Assembly (NCBI GenBank): GCA_029821885.1
Contig: JALGXV010000024.1
Span: 1 to 40,327, forward strand
Reading direction: 5' to 3'
From: Candidatus Hebobacteria bacterium
Lineage (GTDB): Bacteria > Armatimonadota > Hebobacteria > Hebobacterales > Hebobacteraceae
DNA: 40,327 nucleotides
This document shows positions 28,063-37,447 of the stretch, piece after piece; position 1 is the stretch's first letter, and the number at the start of each line of letters is the position of its first letter. A program made the position numbers and the translations under genes. The notes under the pieces were generated by a model. The model had not been told where the DNA came from. It saw only the letters and a list, made by a program, of their open reading frames with translations, and did no database searches.

Positions 28063-29733
28063 CTAAAGGTATCCCAGACCCCTGAGCCGCTCTTCCACCT
28101 GGCGCGTCTCCTCCTCCGAGTACGGGCTTTCCTCGCGGCGGTCCGGTCCCGGCCTCTCCCTGTCTGGAGGAGGCCGTTCGTCGTCCTCCCCGTCCCTGAC
28201 CGGCACGCATCCGGTGGCCTGCGTGAGCAGGGGATGCAGGACGCGCCCATCCATGTGGCCGGGAACGGGCACATGGAAGAGCTTGAGGATGGTGGGAGCG
28301 ACGTCGATGATCTCGGCTTCCGGCAGTCGCTTGCCCCGCTGGATGTTGGGGCCGCAGGCGATCAGGATGCCGTCGAAGCGGTGCATACCTGTCCCTGTTC
28401 TCCAAGTGGCTCTCTCGAAGAGGGGTCCCTCCAGCCGCAGGTCCGCGGTGCACGCTCCGTCCTCCAGGACGTAGACAATGTCTGGAGCATCCTCCAGGTG
28501 CGAGCCGTCGAAGATCTCCTCGCGCCGGCAGGCCATAGTGAGCAAGGGTCGCCCACTCTCCGGATGTCGCAGCCGCCGCAGACCTGCCAGAATGCTGTCC
28601 CGCACCTTCTCATACTCCTCGCCTGGCGCCACGATGCCGTTCGGCTCTCGCCCTCGGAGGTTCACGTAGATGCCCATCTCCGTTGTGGATGCGGCGTAGG
28701 CGCGTGTCCTGGACCAGTTGATCCAACGCCAGAACGGCGTCGCTCCAGATATCTTCCCACGTGCCAGCAGACGCGCCACGCGATGCCGTAAGCGCAGGAC
28801 ATCTGCGGAAGCAACCAACCGGCCGACCCTGCCGCGGCGTCGCGAAGGTGTGAGCAAGCCCTCCTGCGCCAGCCACTTGTTCACCCTGAACTTGCGCAGC
28901 AGCGGACCGAAGCCGTGATCGGACACGAAGAAGACGTCGGTCTCCGCCGGGCGGGCGCCCACGATGTCGCCGATACACTCGTCAAGCAGCGACATGAAGC
29001 TCTCTGCTCTCTCCTTGTACCGCTCCAGTTCGGCCGTCCGCGGGTAGAGCTTGAACTGACCGGACAGCACATCCCACAGCACATGCTGAAGTCGATCGGT
29101 TCCCACAAAGACCACCATCGAGAAATCCCACTCGCGGGTCTTGAGCAAGTGGACGGTGTACCTGGTGCGCTGCCGCGTGCACTTCTCCAGCGCGTCGAGG
29201 AAGGGCGCTATCGCCTGGCGTCCTTTGAGATGGTTGGGCGGCGCATCGATAATGTACTCGCCAAGTTGGGGCCGCAGCTCCTCATAGAGGGATGGAGGGT
29301 TCGTGAACTGCACGTCAGTGCTGGGCGTGAGCATGTCCGAGATACCGAACGAAGTGCGGTCTGACAGAGGATAGGTGACGGGCACGTTGATCAGCGCGGT
29401 AGCCAGATCGGCGTCGTCGAGCAGGTCCCACATCGTGGGGACCTGCACGTCTCTCGAGCTGACTATGCGGCGGGCGGGGCGGTCAGGCTGACGCTTCGCG
29501 AAGTCGAATACCCCGTGCTTTCCAGGCCTGACGCCAGTGGCAAAGGACGTCCACGCCGGAGCGGTGACCGGCGGCATGACCGAGCGCAGCACAGCTCGCG
29601 AGCCTTCACCGGTCAACCGTCGAAGGTTAGGCATCAGCCCGCGCTCCATCCAACCATCGAGGAGCGCGAAGGTGGCCCCATCGAGGCCGATAACGAGGAC
29701 GCGCGCCTGCGTGGCCGCCTCGGCTTCAGACAT
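28063..29733 (-). CDS. alkaline-phosphatase-superfamily / type I phosphodiesterase-like protein (paralog of 11679..13394)
   Basis: VIGLDGATFALLDGWMERG, PPVTAPAWTSFATGVRPGKHGVFDF, VSDHGFGPL, C-terminal RLRGLGYL. Confidence 0.88.
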   Translation of the reverse strand: MSEAEAATQARVLVIGLDGATFALLDGWMERGLMPNLRRLTGEGSRAVLRSVMPPVTAPAWTSFATGVRPGKHGVFDFAKRQPDRPARRIVSSRDVQVPTMWDLLDDADLATALINVPVTYPLSDRTSFGISDMLTPSTDVQFTNPPSLYEELRPQLGEYIIDAPPNHLKGRQAIAPFLDALEKCTRQRTRYTVHLLKTREWDFSMVVFVGTDRLQHVLWDVLSGQFKLYPRTAELERYKERAESFMSLLDECIGDIVGARPAETDVFFVSDHGFGPLLRKFRVNKWLAQEGLLTPSRRRGRVGRLVASADVLRLRHRVARLLARGKISGATPFWRWINWSRTRAYAASTTEMGIYVNLRGREPNGIVAPGEEYEKVRDSILAGLRRLRHPESGRPLLTMACRREEIFDGSHLEDAPDIVYVLEDGACTADLRLEGPLFERATWRTGTGMHRFDGILIACGPNIQRGKRLPEAEIIDVAPTILKLFHVPVPGHMDGRVLHPLLTQATGCVPVRDGEDDERPPPDRERPGPDRREESPYSEEETRQVEERLRGLGYL

Positions 29734-30004
29734 TCGTGTGCGCCTCGGGCCTGTGGCCCCAAGTTCGGATGAGGTTCTTCACGTCCACCACGTCGGCCGT
29801 AGAGATAGTTCGCTCTGCCGGACCTGATTGGCAGAGCGAACCTGGTGTGCCGCAGGCATCTGTCTCGGACGACCGTCCGTAACTCGTCTCATCGACTGGC
29901 ACTGCTGGTACCCGTCTTCTTCTTTCGACGGCCGAGGGGCGTTACCTCCCGCCGCCGGATGTGTCCCTTGCTCAGTCTCCCCTATGGAATAAGTACTAAT
30001 AGAG

Positions 30005-32104
30005 GTGGCGCGGGGACCTCACTCCATGCACTGGCTACTCATTCGGGGAACGAGCAGCGGCCGTGCCGGCGGGAGGGACAGACAGTCGCAACCGGCTGGA
30101 TCACAGGTGGCTCCGAGGCTACCACGGCTGTCTCTGACCGGCCTAGCCGTCATAGGGCTGCTATTGACCGCCGAGCCGCCCACATCGGCCGCCGTCGAGC
30201 GGCCCGCGGCGCCTGTGACTGGCCACTACTGGGGGCTGACAGGCCTCGCGACGGGCGACATCGACGAGCCGCGGGTCGTCGCGGGCCTCGTCCGTGGCTT
30301 GGGCGTCACGCACTTCCGGCCGGTCGTTCGGTGGAGCGACATCCAGCCGACCGGTCCCCAACACTGGGACTGGAGCGAGACAGACGAAGTCTTTGACGCC
30401 TACCGCGAGACGGGCGCGCGAGCGCTCGTCCTCCTGAACTCCGGGCTCGCTGGATGGGCCACAGACGTGAGCCTGCTGACAGCAGACGGCGACCGCAGTG
30501 CTGACTGCCCGCCCCGGATCCTGCCCGGGCCAGACGAGCCGATTCGCGGTGATGAGCCCTATTACCTCTTCGTGCGGGAAGCCGTCCGCCGCTATGGTGA
30601 CGTCGCGGCCGTCTGGCTGATCGACAATGAGGCGAGCGAGCCCTGGAGTTGGGCGGGGAACGCCCACTCCTATGCCGCCATGGTTCGACTGGCGGCCGCC
30701 GCCATCCACGACGCGGATCCGGCCGCCACTGTGGCCATGGGGGCGATTCCTCTCGGCACAGTCAAAGCTATGGTCATCGCCGATCGACTCGATGATCCCT
30801 CACAGCACGAGTTCGTCGTTGACTTCGCCTCTCGCATGTGGGGCCATCCTGTGACGATCGACGAGATACAGGCGATCTTCGATGCGCCGCAATTCAGGGT
30901 CTGGGACCGCGTCGACTTCTATCGACAGGCGCTTGCTGTCCTTCCACACACAGATGCTCTCGCCGGGAATGTGCTCGGGACCAGCGCCCGGGGCGAGCTG
31001 GCCGCCGACATTGCATGGGCCTACGTGGACCAGATGCTCACCCACGGTGGCGGCGAGCTCCCCCTGATATACACGGAGCTCAACCCATACCTGTCAGATG
31101 ACCTGGCCCTCTCCCAGCAGACCACACAGCTCATGATCGGCTCACTCGCGACCGGGATCGTGCTCGGACAGGCCTACCATCAGTTCATCGACAACAGTGT
31201 GGAGCGGGTCTCTGAGCCGTACTGCGGCCTCGTAACAGAGTCTCTGCAGCCCAAGATGGGCTACCACGCCTATCGGACACTGATCTCTCTGCTCGCTGCC
31301 GCTGTACGCGCAGACACCTTGCCCCTCCCGGAGCCCTTCACCGGATACCGGTTTGTTACCGATCAAGACCTTGCTATCTACGCTTTGTGGGCCTCGGAGG
31401 ATGCCGAGTTCGATCTCCGCGACATGACGGGTCGCACCAGCGTCGCCCTCATGGACATGGTGGGCGATCCGCTGCTGGCAGACACGGAGCGCGTGCTGTT
31501 GAGCCCCAGCCCGACATATGTCGTTGTGAGCCCTGACGGAATGGCAGATATCCCATTCGATCACTGGGCATTCGGTCCCATTCTCGCCTGCCTCAGTGCA
31601 GACGTTGTTGCCGGTTACCCCGACGGGACCTACCGCCCAGAGCTCCGGGTCACGCGAGACCAGATGGCAGCCTTCATAGCACGCGGGCTGGCCGGCAGCG
31701 ACGCGGAGGTCCCAACCGGGCCGGCTCAGGCATCGTTCGCAGACGTCCCCGTCAATCACTGGGCCTTCCGTCACGTGGAATATGCGAGAGCACAAGGGGT
31801 GGTGACCGGCTACCCCGATGGGCTCTACCGACCCGGCGCGGACGTCGACCGCGCACAGATGGCCGTCTTCGTATCCCGCTCCCTCCTGGGGCCAGGCACC
31901 GCGCCGCCGGAGCCACAGGGCGAGCCCACCTTTGCCGACGTGGCGCCTGCGACTGAGTGGGCCTGGTGTCACAGACATGTCGAACACCTGGCGCGGCTCA
32001 AGATCGTAACCGGGTACCCGGATGGCCTCTACCGTCCGGAGTATCCCTGCACCAGAGATCAGATGGCGGCCTACATCGCGCGTGCCTTCGGCCTTGCTCA
32101 CTAG
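30005..32104 (+). CDS. surface-anchored GH-A-like protein with three C-terminal SLH domains
   Basis: HFRPVVRWSDIQPTGPQHWDW, WLIDNEASEPW, LIYTELNPY; three SLH units (HWAF, GYPDGxYRP, TRDQMAAFIAR) from about 31546. Confidence 0.9.
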   Translation: MARGPHSMHWLLIRGTSSGRAGGRDRQSQPAGSQVAPRLPRLSLTGLAVIGLLLTAEPPTSAAVERPAAPVTGHYWGLTGLATGDIDEPRVVAGLVRGLGVTHFRPVVRWSDIQPTGPQHWDWSETDEVFDAYRETGARALVLLNSGLAGWATDVSLLTADGDRSADCPPRILPGPDEPIRGDEPYYLFVREAVRRYGDVAAVWLIDNEASEPWSWAGNAHSYAAMVRLAAAAIHDADPAATVAMGAIPLGTVKAMVIADRLDDPSQHEFVVDFASRMWGHPVTIDEIQAIFDAPQFRVWDRVDFYRQALAVLPHTDALAGNVLGTSARGELAADIAWAYVDQMLTHGGGELPLIYTELNPYLSDDLALSQQTTQLMIGSLATGIVLGQAYHQFIDNSVERVSEPYCGLVTESLQPKMGYHAYRTLISLLAAAVRADTLPLPEPFTGYRFVTDQDLAIYALWASEDAEFDLRDMTGRTSVALMDMVGDPLLADTERVLLSPSPTYVVVSPDGMADIPFDHWAFGPILACLSADVVAGYPDGTYRPELRVTRDQMAAFIARGLAGSDAEVPTGPAQASFADVPVNHWAFRHVEYARAQGVVTGYPDGLYRPGADVDRAQMAVFVSRSLLGPGTAPPEPQGEPTFADVAPATEWAWCHRHVEHLARLKIVTGYPDGLYRPEYPCTRDQMAAYIARAFGLAH

Positions 32105-32368
32105 CAGGCATCCCGCCCCACATCCACCGTCGTGTGGTTCCCCAGGTCGCCACCAGCTGGGCAGGCTTTCCTGCCGCTTCGTCGGCTTGCTGTCATCCGT
32201 GCCTCCTACGTTTCCCCGTAGCACACGTACATCGGACTGACTCGCTTCCGAGTTGGGTGTGCGACAACAGGACCGCGGTTTCTCGGGATGTCAATCACAA
32301 GGAAGCAGTTGTGCACCGGCGAAACGCGAGCCAGAGAGCGGAGACTGATCTCGTCTGGAGGGGATGCC

Positions 32369-33646
32369 ATGGGTCGTGAGCGACGTATGATTCGGGACTG
32401 GCTGAAGATCGGGGCCCTGTGCCTTGCCGCGATTGCGTTGTGTCACAGCGGATCGGAGGCGGCATCGGCGAACCGAGAGAAGGTCCTCATAGGCTTCCGG
32501 AAGACACCCAACGTGGCCGCGGTTCGGGCGGTCGGCGGCCGCGTGGAGTACGTCTACGGTCTGGTGCCAGCAGTGGCCGCGCGAGTCCCTCGGTCAATGG
32601 TATCGGTGCTGCGCCGTCAGCCGGGTGTGCTGTACGTTGAGCCCGATTACCCGGTATACGCGACCGGCTCGCGGGTGGCGCCTGAGTACCGCCGCCTCCA
32701 GGACAGCGGCGCCCTCCTGCCCCTATTTGACCCCGGCGTCGAGATCCTGCCGTGGGGAGTGGTGCGAATAGGCGCGCCCTCAGTCTGGCTTGGGACCCCT
32801 GACGGGCCGCCACCTAACATGGGGGAGAGCATCAAGGTAGGGATCATCGACACCGGCATTGACTACACCCACCCGGACCTCGCCGAAAACTACGTCCTCG
32901 GGTACGACTTCGTCAACAAGGACTGGGACCCATTGGACGACAACGGACACGGCACTCACGTCGCTGGCATCATAGCCGCCGTTGACGATGGCCCGAACTG
33001 GGGCGGCGCCAACACGGATGGGGTGCCGCGCATCGAGCTCTACATCGCGAAGTCGCTCGACCGCGAAGGTGTGGGCCACATGAGCGACATCGTGGCAGCG
33101 CTCGACGTGGCGGCCGACTACGACGTCGATATCGTGAACATGAGCCTCGGCAGCCCCTTCGTGAGCCGCACGTTAAGGCGAGCATGCGACACGGCCTACA
33201 GGTCAGGAGTGCTGCTAGTGGCGGCGGCAGGCAATGAAGGCCTGAGTTGGCTCGACGTCCCAGCCCGCTATTCGAGTGTCATCGCGGTGGGAGCGACCGA
33301 CGAGGCCGATCGGCGCGCCTCGTTCAGCAACTACGCCAGCAAACTGGAGCTCTGCGCTCCCGGCGTGGGCGTCCTGTCGGTCATGCCTGACCATCCCGTC
33401 CGCCTGAACGAGTCGCCCTATGGCTACCACCAGCTATACGACTACCTAAGCGGCACCTCCATGGCGTGCCCGCACGTGACGGGCGCGGCAGCTCTGGTGT
33501 GGGCGGCCCACGGGGAATGGAGCCACGCTCAGGTGCGCTCCCAGCTTACGGCAACGGCCAAGGACCTAGGAGCGCCCGGCCGGGACAAGTACTTCGGCCA
33601 TGGGATCGTCGATGCTGCGGCGGCCGCGATGGGGTCGGTAGAATGA
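32369..33646 (+). CDS. subtilisin-like (S8) serine protease
   Basis: IIDTGIDYTHPD, NGHGTHVAGI, AAAGNEG, SGTSMACPHVTGAAA; SD-like TGGAGGGG before ATG 32369. Confidence 0.95.
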   Translation: MGRERRMIRDWLKIGALCLAAIALCHSGSEAASANREKVLIGFRKTPNVAAVRAVGGRVEYVYGLVPAVAARVPRSMVSVLRRQPGVLYVEPDYPVYATGSRVAPEYRRLQDSGALLPLFDPGVEILPWGVVRIGAPSVWLGTPDGPPPNMGESIKVGIIDTGIDYTHPDLAENYVLGYDFVNKDWDPLDDNGHGTHVAGIIAAVDDGPNWGGANTDGVPRIELYIAKSLDREGVGHMSDIVAALDVAADYDVDIVNMSLGSPFVSRTLRRACDTAYRSGVLLVAAAGNEGLSWLDVPARYSSVIAVGATDEADRRASFSNYASKLELCAPGVGVLSVMPDHPVRLNESPYGYHQLYDYLSGTSMACPHVTGAAALVWAAHGEWSHAQVRSQLTATAKDLGAPGRDKYFGHGIVDAAAAAMGSVE

Positions 33647-33662
33647 GAGGAGCGGAGGGCGG

Positions 33663-34436
33663 ATGATCGATTTGCAGCAGCGCCGGGCGATGGTCATGGG
33701 AGTTGCGAACGACAGGAGCATAGCGTGGGGCATCGCTGAGAGCCTATCCAGAGCAGGGGCCGAAATCGCCCTGTCCTACCTCCCCGACGAACGAGGGCGC
33801 GCCCAGCGGCGAGCGGAGAAACTGGCCGAGTCAATCGGCTCGAAGCTGGTCATCGGATGTGATGTCACGGAGGACGAACAGGTCGAGTCCATGTTCGGCC
33901 AGATCCGCAAGCAGTGGGAGTCTCTCGACATCCTGGTCCATTCCATCGCCTGGGCCCACGTCGAGGACCTGCGCGGGGGAATCAGCAAGACGCCACGAGA
34001 TCACTTCGCCGCGGCCAACGACGCAAGCGTGTACTCGTTCATTGCTGTCTGCCGCCATGCCAGCCGCCTCATGGAGGGGCGGTCGGGGAGCATGGTAACC
34101 GTGACCTACCTCGGGTCACAGCGCGCGATGCCGAGCTACAACATCATGGGGGTGGCCAAGGCAGGACTCGAGTCGGCAGTGCGGTACTTGGCGGCGGAGC
34201 TGGGTCCGGCGGGGATCCGGGTGAACGCGGTCTCGCCGGGGCCGGTCGAGACTCTCGCCTCGGCCGCCTTCCCGGACTTCGACAGGATGCTCAGGGCCTC
34301 AGCCGAGCGTACTCCGCTGCGGCGAAACGTCACTACCGATGAGGTGGGAGACGTCGTCGCGTTTCTCTGCAGCGACCTGGCGCGGGGCATCACAGGACAA
34401 GTCGTGTACGTGGACGCTGGCTACAACATCACCTAG
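33663..34436 (+). CDS. fabI: enoyl-ACP reductase (FabI-like)
   Basis: GVANDRSIAWGIA, HSIAWA, TYLGSQRAMPSYNIMGVAKAGLE (Y-x6-K), ITGQVVYVDAGYNI. Confidence 0.9.
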   Translation: MIDLQQRRAMVMGVANDRSIAWGIAESLSRAGAEIALSYLPDERGRAQRRAEKLAESIGSKLVIGCDVTEDEQVESMFGQIRKQWESLDILVHSIAWAHVEDLRGGISKTPRDHFAAANDASVYSFIAVCRHASRLMEGRSGSMVTVTYLGSQRAMPSYNIMGVAKAGLESAVRYLAAELGPAGIRVNAVSPGPVETLASAAFPDFDRMLRASAERTPLRRNVTTDEVGDVVAFLCSDLARGITGQVVYVDAGYNIT

Positions 34437-34493
34437 GCTGTCTAGGGCCGCGCAGCCCAATCAGGCGGTCCCGCACTGCCGGCGCCAGACAGC

Positions 34494-35426
34494 TCACCGG
34501 ACGCAGGTGGACGAATCCAGCCTGACTCGTGAGAAGGCGAGGCGCCGTAGAGTCACCGCCGGAGCGCCACCGACCTCCCCGACACCACTGAGGATCGCTG
34601 CACCTTCGCTCTGATCACGCACGCGCACTCGCAGCACCAGCTCGTCGCCAGGGCACACGCACTTCTGGAACCTGGCTCCGTGGATTGCGTTCAGCTGCCA
34701 CTGAGTGCTGCAGTTGCAGCTCGGCGGCAGTACTTGCCGCGCGAGGCTGACTATGCTCTGCATCAGGAGCACTCCTGGCACGACTGCCAGGCGGGGGAAG
34801 TGAGTGCCGAAGATGGGATCAGCCATCACGATTGACTTCACAGCGCTGCCCTCGACTCCTGGAACCACCTCGCCCAGTGCATCGTATGGGATCCACTGAG
34901 GCGCTTCGGATAGAGTGCGAGCTGCGGGCCGATACGATAGGCCATCCGCTGGCTCCTCTTCTGAGAAGAGCGCCTCGTAGTGGGCCTTCGTCTGCTTCGG
35001 ATCCTCGAGCTGTTCAGCACCTATGAGGAAGCACAGAGCTCCCTCGATTCGCACGACTGACGCGCCGTTGTGGGATGCCTCGACGTTGAAGACAACCGCC
35101 TCGTCCGACCAGGAGTCCACCTCGGACATCAGGTCGAGCCGACTGCCCAGGGGAGCGGGCGCACCGAACTCGATGTGTCGAAGGCCAGCAAGAACCCCCC
35201 GCTGGGCGAAGTCGCTCGTCGCCAGAATCAACCACGCGCTGGTCTGCGCAAGCGACTCGATGATGAGGATGGGGGAGAGAACGGACCCGGCCGTCGGATG
35301 CTCTTCGACCACCAGATCATTGCTCGAGGCGAGCTTCAGGGCCCGGATCCGCTGGCGGGGCTGCACTTCCAGAATTCGGTCGACGAGATAGAATCGCACG
35401 GGTCCCTCAAGGCCTGTGAGAGCCAC
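34494..35426 (-). CDS. double-hotdog 3-hydroxyacyl-ACP dehydratase (FabA/FabZ-like)
   Basis: First half FYLVDRILEV..EEHPTAGSVLSPILIIESLAQ; second half PIFGTHFPRLAVVPGVLLMQSIVSLA. Confidence 0.8.
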   Translation of the reverse strand: MALTGLEGPVRFYLVDRILEVQPRQRIRALKLASSNDLVVEEHPTAGSVLSPILIIESLAQTSAWLILATSDFAQRGVLAGLRHIEFGAPAPLGSRLDLMSEVDSWSDEAVVFNVEASHNGASVVRIEGALCFLIGAEQLEDPKQTKAHYEALFSEEEPADGLSYRPAARTLSEAPQWIPYDALGEVVPGVEGSAVKSIVMADPIFGTHFPRLAVVPGVLLMQSIVSLARQVLPPSCNCSTQWQLNAIHGARFQKCVCPGDELVLRVRVRDQSEGAAILSGVGEVGGAPAVTLRRLAFSRVRLDSSTCVR

Positions 35427-35817
35427 CGGCTCGAGTCAGTGCAGCCAGCGCAAGCACCGTGCCGGCACTGCTGGATGCTGAGCCGATGGCACAGTTGACC
35501 CCGCTGCGCTCGGCAGCTCGCTTAGCGGCCCCGCGAAGCACAATCCTCGGCTCGAACAAGGCCCCGACCGCCTCCACATCGGTCCACTCGACATCGCCTC
35601 TCCAGCCCGTCCCCAGAGCCTTGAGGACCGCCTCCTTGAGGGCCCATCGCGTCGCGAGGTAGAGATTGCGCTGTCTGCCTGCGTCGGCGGCCGCCAGCTC
35701 CTGCCGCGTGAAGATCTCGCATAGATGCTCCTCATTCCGGGCAAGGAAGGCGTTGAAACGGTCCAGCTCGAGGATGTCTACCCCTATGCTGCCGACACCG
35801 CCAGCAGGGAACTGCAT
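35407..35817 (-). CDS. acpS: holo-ACP synthase (AcpS-type phosphopantetheinyl transferase)
   Basis: GVDILELDRF, IFTRQEL, LATRWALKEAVLKALGTG, WTDVEAV; overlaps the dehydratase gene. Confidence 0.9.
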   Translation of the reverse strand: MQFPAGGVGSIGVDILELDRFNAFLARNEEHLCEIFTRQELAAADAGRQRNLYLATRWALKEAVLKALGTGWRGDVEWTDVEAVGALFEPRIVLRGAAKRAAERSGVNCAIGSASSSAGTVLALAALTRAGGSHRP

Positions 35818-35900
35818 CCGGCCGACCTCCTCCTACTCGATGGGCAGGCCGGCAACGCAACCTGCCATCTGCGGGGCACGACACACTCCAGAGAAAGGGA

Positions 35901-36227
35901 TCAGGCCGAGATTCGGCTCTCAACCCAGCCTACCACGTCCCGAACCGTCACCTCGTCGAAGAGGGCGTCGTCCCACTGCTCCCCGGCCTCTGCCTGGGAC
36001 TCTCCCTGATCGCTCCCGGCGTCGGCGGCGAGTTCCTTCCGCACCTCCGCCAGGGTCAGCTCGATCCCGAAGGCCTTCTTCATCTGGAACAGGAAATCGA
36101 CAACGTCGAGGGAGGAAGCCTCGAGGTCGCCGGTCAGCTTCGAGTCCGGACTGATCTCATCCTCGTCCATGCCCAGCACCTCGCTGAGCGCAGCCGAAAC
36201 CTTCGGATACACACCATCCGATCCCAC
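35901..36227 (-). CDS. acyl carrier protein with extended acidic insert
   Basis: LGMDEDEISPDSKLTGDLEASSLDVVDFLFQMKKAFGIEL; candidate phosphopantetheine Ser in ASSLD; C-terminal VTVRDVVGWVE. Confidence 0.88.
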   Translation of the reverse strand: MGSDGVYPKVSAALSEVLGMDEDEISPDSKLTGDLEASSLDVVDFLFQMKKAFGIELTLAEVRKELAADAGSDQGESQAEAGEQWDDALFDEVTVRDVVGWVESRISA

Positions 36228-36284
36228 GTTAAGTCCTCCTGCAGTTCTTCTTGGCCGCTCGCATGGGGGGCTCTTCGGGGCGGA

Positions 36285-37058
36285 TCAGACCGCCCCTCGC
36301 CCAGTGAGCACTACGAGCGGCGTTAGAACGAGTATCTTGGCGTCAAGCATCGCGCTTCGCCTCTGCACATATTCCATGTCATAGCGGATCCATCCCGGCA
36401 GCGGCAGCAGACTGCGACCATTGATCTGCCAGAGGCCCGTGATCCCGGGGCGCACCGCCTGGCGCACTCCAAGCCACTGCTCGACCATGTCTTCTGTAAC
36501 ACCGTCCGGTAGCGGCCCGTGGTGGCCGATGTCAGACGCTGGCAGAGGACGGGGGCCGACGAGGCTCATGTCACCCGCCAGCACATTGAGGAACTGGGGG
36601 AGTTCGTCGAGGCTAGTCCGCCGCAGGATGCGCCCCACGCGAGTGATGCGAGGATCGTTGCGCATCTTGAAGACGGGCCCGTCCGCTCTGTTCTCCCTGA
36701 TGAGGCGAACGCGACGCGCCTCGGCGTCGCTCACCATGGAGCGGAACTTCAGCATATTGAACGGCCCGCCATTCCGCCCTGCTCGTTCTTGTCTGAAGAG
36801 AACGCCGCCGCGGCTGTCCAGCCGGATGGCAACAGCGATCAGAAGGCACAGCGGCAGGCAGAGGATGACAACGGTCGCAGAGATCAGGATGTCCATCGCG
36901 CGCTTGCCAAGCTCGTAGGCGCAGGACACCCTGGGAAGAACCGCCGGGACACGAGCGGCCGTGCACGATGGGTCGCCGATACCCCCCCGAAGAACTTCGC
37001 AGCCAGGGCAGTCCCCCCGCCCGCCAGACAGCGGCTGCGAGCCGCTGGTCTCACACAC
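36285..37058 (-). CDS. initiating sugar transferase (WcaJ/WbaP/bac_transf type)
   Basis: KRAMDILISATVVILCLPL, FRQERAGRNGGPFNMLKFRSM, LDELPQFLNVLAGDMSLVGPRP, RPGITGLWQINGR. Confidence 0.93.
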   Translation of the reverse strand: MCETSGSQPLSGGRGDCPGCEVLRGGIGDPSCTAARVPAVLPRVSCAYELGKRAMDILISATVVILCLPLCLLIAVAIRLDSRGGVLFRQERAGRNGGPFNMLKFRSMVSDAEARRVRLIRENRADGPVFKMRNDPRITRVGRILRRTSLDELPQFLNVLAGDMSLVGPRPLPASDIGHHGPLPDGVTEDMVEQWLGVRQAVRPGITGLWQINGRSLLPLPGWIRYDMEYVQRRSAMLDAKILVLTPLVVLTGRGAV

Positions 37059-37103
37059 TCCCCACTACCTCAACCAGAATCTAACTCAACATGATATGCA
37101 GCA

Positions 37104-37132
37104 AGTATAGCAGGTCATGTGCTGCGGCACAA
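37104..37132 (-). promoter_or_regulatory. sigma70-like promoter for the sugar transferase-ACP-AcpS-dehydratase block
   Basis: On the minus strand TTGTGC-N17-TATACT, about 45 bp upstream of the 37058 start. Confidence 0.5.
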
Positions 37133-37447
37133 GCATACAACGGCTTCATCCGCAATCTGCATCTGCACATCCGACCCCCGTCCACCTGTCTCCACCTCAT
37201 GTGTTCCGGCTCTCTGCCAAGGCAGAGCAGCCTGACATCCTCGCCGCTGTAAGCTTGGTTAGCTGATAAGGAAGAAGTCGACAGGCGCCGCGGCGATGAT
37301 GGGACAGCGGCACGGATTCGTGGCTGCCGCAGGCTCGATCATCCCGGTCTGCCGCGGCACGGCACATGCCGCCCTTGGGAGGAGCGGAGTGCTCCGGGGC
37401 GAAGGCAGGTCACGTTCGGACATCGGTCCCCGAGGAGGTATACCGAC

